DNA of 64,000 nucleotides from Nectonema munidae (taxonomy: Eukaryota; Nematomorpha; Nectonematoida; Nectonematidae), in NCBI GenBank assembly GCA_030549495.1, contig JAUIRK010000643.1:558001-622000 (forward strand), written 5' to 3'. The notes under the pieces were generated by a model that worked only from the letters and a program-made list of their open reading frames with translations, was not told the DNA's origin and ran no database searches. Shown here piece by piece: positions 47,301 through 59,300 of the stretch. Each line of letters opens with the position of its first letter. The stretch's first letter is position 1. The translations under genes and the position numbers were made by a program.

Positions 47301-50300
47301 TGTGTTAGTTATCTTGTATAATTAAAACGTACACTTTTTCAATATTATAAATGCATCTTTGTCTGTTAGTTATAGTATTTGTAAGAGAACTAAAATTTTG
47401 TTTGATTCAAAATGATTTCTTCAATGATTAATTAATTAACTAACTAGTTAATGAAGAAATAAACATAAGATCTAACTAACTAGCACAAAAATGCATACTA
47501 TTATATAAAAACGGTGCTAAGAAAATTTAGTACGTAAAAATTCAGCCCTGAATAATTTGGTTTAGAGTCATTCTGTACTAGATCATATTGTCTTGTCACC
47601 AAAAATATTTTCTCCACAGCATAAAAAATTATAGAAAAAAAACCTTTCAACCATATATTTTATGATGGGACAGGAGTGGGGATTGGAAAGTATAGTAGTA
47701 ATGAATTTTTTATTCATGATGAAGTTCTTTAAGCACAAATATCATTTAAGGATGTGAGAGGAAAGATATTATGGAAGTATTATTTTTATTCCATCTTACA
47801 AATTTATTCATCGCAAAATTACTAATTTTTGGTCATTTTGAAAATGTGTTGTGATTAAAAATTTATGCAAATCGCAAATTTTCTATTTTATCAAAAGTCT
47901 AGTATTTGAAATCTATGTTCCCCTGCTCATCTTTATCAATCAATAATATTATATAACTTAAATCAGAACATTTTTATTACATCAGACACAGCTATCTTAT
48001 TGGGTTTGAACGAGTTAAGCAAATAGCAGTATTTTCAAACTAATCGTATACTTGTGTACTCGTGGCGCCATATTTTAAATTAAACTAAACGAACAAGAGT
48101 CGCTCCTTTGCCATATGTTTGATTTGAGGATCATGGTTTTTGAAAATCAGACAACAACACTGTAAATACTGTGTTTATAATCTAAAGATTATTCTAAACA
48201 CCAAATTTGTCTCGACTTTTTAACGCGTTTAAATTAAAACATATTTCAAAGCGTTTAGATTTAAACGCCGTCTAAACGTTTGCATTTTAACGCTAGCAAC
48301 ACGTTTGCATTTTAACGCCTATAAATTTAAATAGACAAACAAATTTGAATATAATAGCTGAGTTCTTGCTATTTTTCCCATGATATAAATCATCTTACAT
48401 ACGTCCAACTCTGTTGGGATTACTCTATATCAAATTAACCACGCCAGAAGATTCATGAATTTAAGTTGATTCTTAGAAGGATTAGCGCAGAGAGCTATCT
48501 CTCATACAGAAGATAGCTTGATATCCTTTCTATTAGAACATTTTTAATATTTAGTAACTTTAAATCCTTTGTGCTTAGATTTAAAACCTGTCTAGGTTAT
48601 TCAAGTATTGAAATGCTAAACACATTTTATACAGTGCAGGTTCAAATAATGATACAAGGTATAGCCTTAAATCTAGAGCTGGATTCAGTTTATTCCTCTC
48701 TTCTTTTCAATGAAGATATATGAAGTAAGGCTCCTTCAATGAACTCCGTACTTATAAATGACAGGAGAATCCTAAGCTTCAGTAGATAACATATGTGCGT
48801 TGATATGAATATTTAGCATACACGTAGAGTGCTTCTTCATTTGTTCCAAAAATCATTGCTTCCTTTTTTTAATAAAAAATAATAATAATATGGTAGAGAA
48901 TACTTTTGCTGTGATTATTATAGGTTTTTTTGGCAAATACTTGAACAAGTACGATGGATCATACATTCCTGATGGCTGGAGCGAGTGGGTGGCCATTTTA
49001 AAAAATTCCAAATACTATAACTACCTCATCAACTATAATGGCAAAATTATCAAGCATGGAGACGACTATTACAAAGATTATTTACCTGATTTGATCGGTA
49101 AGCCTAGTTAATATATTCATTTCATCACAAATTTCCATGTAAATATTTTTATATAGATTCGTCCTAAGCTGTAAAGTATATACACACTAGATCCCTCTGG
49201 CTTTCTATGGTCAATATATTCAAAATTTTACATTTAAATTGGTAAATAATTAAATTTATCTCTCCTATATGTCACTTTACTTCATAACACTTTCAAAAGT
49301 GTTTTCTGGGGGTGTGAAATAATTAAGTTTCGTGCAAACAGGCAAAACTGACCTACTCCTTAAACAGCCTCAGGGATTAAGTGAAATCACAGTGACTTTT
49401 CATTTCATTGTGCATGTAGTGTCATAAAACATACCCTGATAAAACATGCAGGCCGAAACACGTGTTCCACTAGATACGTTAAAACACGGGTAGTGGCGTG
49501 GAACCCGCCTTCCGCGTTATAAAGGATTTACTGTGTATATGTTTTTAAATCGTAAAACGTTTGCTTACACCATTCTATATTTTCATTTTGAATATCCAAA
49601 ATTCAGTTAGTACCTGTTAAATAGCATTCCAATTTGCAAAAAAAATTTTTCTTACTTTGAGTGTTTTTTAATGAATTTGATTCTTATTGATAAACTTGTT
49701 AGGATACAAAAAAAATTTATTCTTTTATAATGGCTTAGTTCATTTGAAGTATATTTTTATGCCAGATTTAAATCAAAATATGTTATTATATTAATAAAAT
49801 TTAAAATTTTTATTAAACTTTCCAAATAGTTTATCGATTTGAAGGGTAAAATCTTCTGATTGCTTTAGTTATTTATCTATCAACGAGCTGTTAATTAAAC
49901 GAAAGATTAGACATCTCAAATCTTATTTCAAATACATATAGGTTTGGTGCTGAAGACGATCTATTAAATTTATGTACAAAGTATACGGGAATATCTCATA
50001 CAATTTATTCGTCATTAAAAATGCTATCAGTTGTTACATCATTTCAGACCTGCTACACCAGTTTACTTCTCTTTACTTACTCACCTGTGTTTGTTTGATA
50101 AGAATTAGAAAAAAAAGAATTTTTTTTTTTAAATAAAGTAAAAAATTTTGAAGTTTAATTTTAATTATAAAAAAGTAAAGATTTTTTAAAAGAAAATAAA
50201 TGTTTGATAAGCCAGTGTCTTCAAAAATTTACTTATTCAAAAATTATTTGTGGCCAATAAATTTCCTGTTTACCTTATTTCGAACGAATCATACATATAG

Positions 50301-53300
50301 TAACGGATTAAGAGTCTTGTTTTATGAGTACTGATATCGCCCATTTTAAAAACAACTTTTTCTAGGAGGAATGTGAAAAACAGGAAAAGAATAAAAAATT
50401 TTATTTGAAGGAATCCATTTTTTATTATTGTTTGCGGACATTTAAAAAAATGGCTGGTTGGTTAAACTAACAATACATAATAAGGAACTTGATACTATAT
50501 TTTTGCTCATTTACCAAATAATTCTTTATCATTTATTCTTCCACTAATGGGAAAAATTTATCTAAAAATATTCTAGTTACGACAAATATATGCGTTCAGT
50601 CAAGGGCCTCCTCGTTTGTCTTGAAATGTTAGGTGGGAAAACAATTTTTATGATTTTCTTAAAGAACTTTTCTAGCTCATAAGTCATAACCGATACATTA
50701 TGTGTAAGAAAAAGCTGCATTTATATTGGATTAAAAATAAGTAAAAAAATATATTATATCTAAAAATATAAAAATCGAAATAAGGATGATTGCATCGTTT
50801 CTATTGAGCAAATTTTTCAAATAAATTGAAAAATTATTTCAAAATTTCCTTAGGCAAGAAGAAAATCCGAAAAAGTATAGGGGATAAAATATAGTATATC
50901 TACTTCAAACAAAAAATTGAGGGCGACTTGTCTACCCCCCCCCCCCCCCCCCGGACCTAAATCGAGGCCCATGCATTCAGTAACGTACTGGAAAATTTTT
51001 GTTTGAAAACTAATCTATTGGCATTTAATAAGATTTATATAGTAAATTTAATTATAAGATTACAAAAAAAATTCATTATTTCATTCTTTAATTTAAATAT
51101 TTCAATTTTTTGATTATGCAGCCCGTAACTTAGATTCAAGGATTTCGGACCTATATGTGTCTAATAAGCTGCAAGGATATAAAATCTTTCAAACTTTATG
51201 ATTTAAGAAAAGAGGGGGGGGGGCAAAATCATCATCAAGTTAGCAAAAGGATATTACTTTCGAGCTTTCGAACGAATGTATTTAAAATGAAACTGACCAT
51301 CCTAGTCTGCTGATTCCGTTTAAAGGAAACCAAATTTCCAAATTTTCAGTTTATTAGCATAATGGATCTACTGTGCTGTTTAAAAATACTGACTTTTTAG
51401 TTTGTTGATTACATATTTAGGAGTTTAACGATCAGAACGATCCAACGATATCTATTGTAAGGCAGATTTGTATAAAATAGAACTTATAAACTCTATATTA
51501 TATTTTATAGACAAAAAGATTTACTTAAAATAAATCTCACTTATGAGTTTTAGATTAAAAAATATCTAATCACCCATACACCCTTTATTTAATAATTATA
51601 TAAGAAATACATAATTATATAAAGAAGAAATTTATAAAGCTTGCGTCAGAACTGTAACCACGTATGCTTCTGAAACATGAAATATAAAGACTCTTGAAGA
51701 AAACATTTTGAAGAAACAAAAACAAGCCTGGCTTTAACAAAAATATTTATCCCCTTTAAATATATTGTTGTCTCCCGTTAATTTTAGAATAGAAAGATAA
51801 ACTTAGTCTCTCTAATAATTTTTTTATCAAATCATACATATAGGAAACTAAAAGTAATGGGAGCCAACGATATATTTAAAAAGAATAAATATTTTTTGAT
51901 TTGAACATTTTTCGATTCTTTGATTACATCATTTTATTTTGATTATTTGACAAATATATTATTTAATATCGTGCAAAATGCAAAAATATAGGTAATAAGT
52001 AATAACTTTAGAAACATCGTATGAGGTATATCAAATCTTACATCTAGCAAAATATGAATAGAAAGTTGAACATTGTCTACCTAGTCATTTGTATATGGAA
52101 TAGAAACCATCATAGTATACAGGTTAGAGATGAACCATCGTAGTATATAGGTTGGAGATGACACTCAAGTTGTCTACCTGCGTTCAGCCGTACAGGTCAT
52201 GAGATATATATAGAAATAAAAACAAAACAATTAGGAACATCAGATTAACTATAAAAAATATATTTGTAAAGTTATTTTTAAAACTATAAGTCAGGTAAAC
52301 AAAAAGTAATGACTTTTTTGGATAAATTTTACTTTGAAATAAAAAGTCTTTGGAATAGGAAGTAAAAGTTTTATTTTCAACTTGACATATAATAAATCCT
52401 TAAATAGTATTACAATAAAATAACATAAATAAAAAATGTAAATAGACTCAATAAATAAACAAATTAAATTTTTATGGAGTTTGATAGCTTGAGCATGAAT
52501 GCTAGTATTAGTTTAATTATTATCATTAAGGGGTTTGATCATTTTATCATTTATTTTCGGCTATAATTTAATGAGAATAAATAAATATACAAATCAATTT
52601 GTTAAGTTGGCGAACTCGCACTAATCTGATTAACAAAGTTGGGGAAACTGTTTAGTGTATTGTGCCAAAAATTTCAAAAATCAAGGTCCGTGGGCGGATC
52701 ACAAATACCAACTCTTTAAGAATCGTGCATATCACATCTAAAGTAAATCAATCATGTTGGTTCTCTTCAGTAGCAAAATTAGAGATGTTTTCGTATTGGA
52801 GAGAGTATATAAACCAGCCATGATATATAATATGTTTCTTATTGAGGAGAGACTATATATATTTTGTTATAACAAGCAAAGTAAATTAAGACGGGTCTAA
52901 CTCTAAGTTAAGCTTCACTTGCCTTTCTTTATATTTTTCTCCACACTCTCATTTTTATACTTTAGAAATCTAAACTTTATTTTAATCTTTTTTAGTGAAT
53001 GACACAATTTCATTTTTCAAAAAGTCTAGACAGATTTATCCCAAAAATCCGATACTCGCTGTAATGAGCATGCCTTCCCCTCATGGCAAAGAAGAATCTG
53101 CTCCCCAATTTCAACATATGTTTAAAAATGTTTCTAGTCATCAGTATTCCTTTTTCATCATTTTTTACGTGTTTAAGGGCATATTTTTTTATAAAAATTC
53201 CCTAAAACTTTTTACGATTTCAAGAAAAGATAAAATAATTCTTTTTTAAAGTACAGCTTCTTACAATTATGCCCCAAATCCTGATAAGGAATGGATCTTG

Positions 53301-56300
53301 CAGAAGATTGGCAAAATGCAACCGATTCACATAGAGTTTACGAATATTCTTCAGCAAAAAAGGCTTCAGACACTGCAATCTGTTGATAGCGCTGTTTTGA
53401 AGGTGTTTTTCTTGATTCCTTTTAGACAAATTTTACTAAAATTTATATAAAATATAAAATTGATATGTAAAATTGATATAGATAAATATGTGATTTATCT
53501 TTTAGAAATCGTGTTTTTCCTTTGTCTGTCCTGAATAAGCGTTTTAACTTCTTTTTCGTAGCCTTCAGTCTAAATTTTTATAATCTTAGAAGGGCAAAAC
53601 CTAGAGGGAAGAGACATGCGTGTTCTGTAAAACAACACTCTCCTTCATCCTGACTGTAAATTAAATTGCTTATTGAAATCACAAACTGGAATTAACCCAC
53701 GTGGAACAAAAATTTAAATCTTCTAGAATATATTTTGACATTTATCGTTTTGAAAGTTTATATTATCGTACTTATACAACTCTAAGGATAGAATTTTTTT
53801 TTATCTTATCTTAATTAACCCATTTAAGACCAAGCAAAGCAGACGATATCAAAAAAACGCAGACGATTTATATTCAAAGTCATTGAAAAAAGCAGACGAA
53901 GATGAAATTACTTATGTTCCAAAATAGGAACATTGGTCCTAAATGGGTTAATTTATTGATTAATCTGACGTAGTTGTTAATTAGTTGAATAGTTTTAAAA
54001 ATTATTAACCATGTCATGTGTATATGATTCAAGGGAACGTGTTCACGCAGTTTAAAGAAATGATTCTTTGACTGACTGCTTTCGCTTATAGTGAGATAGA
54101 GTGATCTCATCTCCAACAAAAACAACAACATAATATAAATTTTCCTCTCGTAGATTTATGAAATGTTGGAAACACAAGGAGAACTCGATAACACGTACAT
54201 GATCTACACTTCTGATCATGGATATCATTTGGGTCAATTTGGCTTAGTCAAAGGAAAATCTCTTCCATACGATTTTGACACTAGAGTTCCATTTTTCCTG
54301 CGTGGACCCGACATTCTACCTGGTTCAGTGTAAGATAAAGAAAATTATTTTTTACTCTTGAAGTATGCATGAAGTTTGTCAAAATGTTCATTTAGGGGGA
54401 AATTTAGGAGTTGGGCCGGTTTTTTTAGGTATTAAAAAAAGTATTTTTTTTTATTTTAAATAATGAAAAAAATCATTTAATTTTGTAAACATATGTAGTC
54501 GGACTGCTTTAGTTGAATTTAGAAGTCAAGAGTTGGCTGAGTCAGAATTGTAGTTCAATATTTTCACAATGGCTCTTCAACCCTAAATCCACCCATGTGT
54601 AGTTCCACCCATAAAAATTCCAAAATCCCTCCTTACATTATTTCATTTTGAAAAATAATTTTTTAAACCTTCAGAAACATGTATCCTCATTGTGTTCCTT
54701 GATCAAAAATATTTTCCAAATGTTTGCCTATTTTCAAATATCAATCCTAAACTTTTTGCTTACTTTAAAATTTTATTTGAAAATTCTTCGTATCTCATTC
54801 AAGCGAAGATAAGCTCATCGCTTATTTGTCTTATTTTCAAATATTCCAAAGTATCAATCCTCATTTACTTTCACCTTAAGTTCCCTACCATTATTAGCTT
54901 TTGTTAAAAGTTTATTCTCTTTTCAATTAATTTAGCTACTTTCAAACATTTTCAGTTCTTTAAAATTTTTTATTTTTAATTTTACTAAAAAGTATAAAAC
55001 AAGACCTTTCTATCCATAATCCTTGGGCGCAATCATGAGATTCAGAAAAGTTAAAACATGATCTTTAAAAATTTAAGAAACCTATAAATCAACTTTTACT
55101 ACTCAATTTTTTTAGTTTTTTATAAATAAAAACAAAAGCGTTGTTCCATCATTCAGGGATCAAACCCGCGAGAACAACCAAGACTCCAATCTTCAACCAC
55201 CAGAGTCATCTGTCGACATGTGCATTTATAAAAAGCATATCATACATCTTGGAGTAAACATCATTAAGTAATTTATGGGATTAGAATCTTTAAATATTAT
55301 TTTATACGCTTCGTCTATAAATAGATATTCATAATGAGTTTTCTTTAAGTAAATTTTTCAACTTTCAAATTTTTGTGGGTCTATTTTTCCGATTGGAAGT
55401 TCGGTGTGTCGTATTTTAGGGTCACCATATTTCATTTAGATTTTAAAATTATTTTAACTTGATTTGAAAGTAGAGGTTTATAACTTGATTGAAAATAAAC
55501 ATTGATTAGAGCCCTGCATGGGTTGTAAAAATTTGTTATCTCCCGCGAGTCTTATGTTTTCTTTATTTTGCATTCGTCTACTACACACGCGAATGTCAAT
55601 TAAAAAATAGCAATTTTTTAATTAGTTAGTTTTTTAGTAATTTAATTTTTAACGATCATTTGGTTTGAATAAATTAAGATTTGTAATTTATAGTAAAAAA
55701 TATTTGATTGATAAAGCTTGAACTTTTTTTTTATGATTTAGAGTGAATGAAATTGCTTTGAACATTGACATTGCTCCAACGATCCTAGACATCGCTCATC
55801 TCCGTATACCTGCGTACATTGACGGAAAATCCCTCTTTTCTATTATGCTCAAGTAATATTTCGTTTATTTGAATTATTTCTATTCTCTAACATGAACTTT
55901 TGATTTAAAATTGCATTTTATATTTTTAACATTTTTTTCTTCATATTCATTATTATTTAAGATTATTTAAAAAAATGAAAGGCTTTAAAACAAAAAAATG
56001 TTCACGGTGCCGAAATCTCTATATCCTAATTTACAATGTTTCTTTTTCCTTCACTAGCCATCTGTAGAGAACAGAGTGAGATGTCCCGAAAATAATGCAA
56101 ATGGACAAGATAAATTGTAATTTTATTGTAAGAAAAAATGAACACACCTTACAATTCATGCGTACATGTGAGTAATGCAAATTTTTCTATTAAAATATAG
56201 ACGATAAGAACAGGAAAAGTTTGGGGATCTTTTTAAATACTCGTCTATATAATCAAGATAGGCACAAACAATTGCACTTACATCGTTTCAATTTAATTTT

Positions 56301-59300
56301 GCGCGTTTCATCACTTTGTTATTTTTAAATCAAGCAGGCGATTCTTCATTTTAACTCATTCAATCCCACAAAAAGCACACGAATTTAAGCCTTTGAGGAT
56401 TAGTGTGACAGGAGTGAACCAAGAAATAATTATCGTCTGCTTACAACATACAAAATTCCATTGAAAAAAAGCAGATGATTATTCTCCAAAATTATGTTCT
56501 TCAAAGGGTTAAGCGTATTTTTATATAAATTTGAAAAAAAATTACCTTAACCCATTAAGTCCCAATGTTCCCATTTGGGAACATAAGTAATTTCATCTTC
56601 GTCTGCTTTTTTCAATGACTTTGAATATAAATCGTCTGCGTTTTTTTAAATATCGTCTGATTTCTATGGTACTTAATGGGTTAACCCTTTGAGGACCAGA
56701 ATTTTGAAGACTAATCGTCTGCTTTATTTATCAATGCAATTTATATACCTAAAGCAGACGATTTCAATTTTTTGGGACACCAGTATCCCACCGGTCCTCA
56801 AAGGGATAAAATAAAGAAATCTTCGTATTTTAAAATGACTTTACGAACAAATGCATTAAGTAAAGTTAATACGAAATCACCAAATGTGTCCAACTTTTTC
56901 TGGGATCAAGTGTGTTCAGTAAATTTTTATTATTTGTTTAATTTGAATATCCTTTTAGTCGACAAAACAGCATTGCTCCAAGAAAAAGGAAAAAATGGCG
57001 AGATACCTTTTTGATTGAGCGTGGAAAAATCACAAAGGGTCTTTTGAAAAAAGTGCAATCTGTTATACTAGGTCTCTCCGAAAATCACTACAACTATGGT
57101 CCCAAAACTACCAAAGATAAGTGGTTGCTCAAGGAATGTCACAAAACAGAACACAAAGCACCATGTAAAAAATACCAGGCAAACTTTCATATTTCATTCT
57201 ACATCCATTTTTTTTAATCATTTGCATATTTAAAAAGTGAAGGTTGAGATTCTGTCTTAACGAGCAACACTATTTTTTTATTTATGTTGAAATATTATTA
57301 AATTGTTTGTTATTCATTTTAAATTAAAAAAATTTTTAATAAAAAACTTATTCTTAATGATAAAATATTTCCCAAAATTAAACTCATCTGATTAATCAGA
57401 ACATTTTCTAAGTAAGTAAAATCTTTAACCTTTTTTAAACTTTTCTCTCTAAGTCTCAATTAGACTTGACATAATTAATTTAAAATCTAGTAGCTTGAAA
57501 TATGCAAATCGCCTTTTAGGAATTGTGAATAATTCACTAACTTTAATAATAAAGAAAGAAGTTTTCTACTATTTAGTAAAAAAATTAGAATCTGAGTGGG
57601 CAATTGAACTTTTATATAGATCGCTCACTTTAACTTGCATCTGCCAATAAGTATAGGAAGATATGCTATAATGATGTACTACACTGTTATTACTATATAT
57701 ATATATATTCTCTGGATTTATAACTTTTCTAATAATTTTCAAAATAATCAGTTTTAGATTGGGAATCTCAATCGTTTAAACTTTAACACTTTCACGAAGA
57801 GTAAGAATTGAATATGAACTGTAGTACTACTTTTCTACTACATTTCTTACGAAGAGTAAGAATTGAATATGAACTACTGAAAAAACTACTGATTAAGTAC
57901 TACAGTTCATATTCAATTCTTACTCTTCGTGAATGTGTTAAAGTTTAAACGATTGATATTCCCAATCTATAACTGATTATTTTGAAAATTATTAGAAAAG
58001 TTATAAATCCAGAGAATATATATATATATATATAGTAATAACAGTGTACTACTACAGTTCATATTCAATTCTTACTCCGCGTGAATGTGTTAAAGTTTAA
58101 ACGATTGAGATTCCCAATCTAAAACTGATTATTTTGAAAATTATTAGAAAAGTTATATAAAAAAAAAGTAGTATTCAGCAAATTTTAGAAAAAGTTTTTT
58201 TTTATTAAGATAGAATTTTTCAATCTATGGAGAATCAAGGACTTTTTAAACTCTTGATAATTGCATATGCAAAGGCGTATTTAGAAGGGCCGATGGTTAG
58301 TCTTCTTTCTCCTTCAACTTTATTACTTCAAAAACCTCATATTTTAAAGAATATAGATCTTTTTGAAGCTTTTTTGATCCATTTCATTTTTATCATTATC
58401 ATCGTTAAGACAAGTCAGTTGTTCGTCAAGAAAAATGGCTTATTAACAAAATTGTTTACATTTTTGAAAGAACAAGTGATGTACAGCATTCCCGCTCATT
58501 GTGTAGAAATGAAAGCAAGAAAATGATAAAAAAAAATCTCCAAGTCTTAAATGTCCCTGTTTAAATTCTAAGAAAAGAGGTTTATTTTCTCCATGTATTT
58601 CGAGTTTACAATTGTAGAATTTTTTTTATAAAATATGCCTCCTAATAATTTTTTTTAATCGCATTTTGCCTGAAGGTATTATAGATGTATCGAATGTAAA
58701 TTTTTTGCATCCTAAGGTTGTGCTATTCTAAGAAAATGCAAGTTTTATACTTTTTAAACATTTAGAGAGATGTCAATGTATATGTATTATTATCATAAAG
58801 ACTTACCAGGCATAATAATTTTGGATGCAGTAAAAATTGGAAAATTCCCAAAAAAACACTGCGGAATATAGCAAAAAGAAAGAACCTGATTATAACGAAA
58901 GACGAAATAGGTTTTTCAGTTACCTAAACTGATCAAAGTTGAGCGTTTTTAATGAGCATTGGAATGAAAGGATTATGATGTAAGAAAATTGCATCACTGT
59001 TATTTTTTTCGTCATTAGTTTATTTATTTTTACCATAAGCTTAAAAATGCCATTTTTAGGCTATTGTTCCATTTAGTAAAATCTTGTCTAAAAATGTTCA
59101 CTACAAAAAACAAAGCAAAACTTGTCACTCAGGTACCAAATATTTTATGCAAATGAAAGGAACGAGTTTTAAAGGACATTGGATTATCATTTATGATATC
59201 ACTCTCCATATGTTCACAATACCTATTGAATGTATTACAGTTGGGAATTGAAGAAGAGGGTAATTAGCTTATCACAAAGTTAAGGCAGATAGGAGGGCAA

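Noticed and set aside
58227-58526. 99-codon plus-strand frame as a gene
   Set aside because: Hydrophobic, AT-driven composition inside a Sulf intron, with no motif and no flanking signals.
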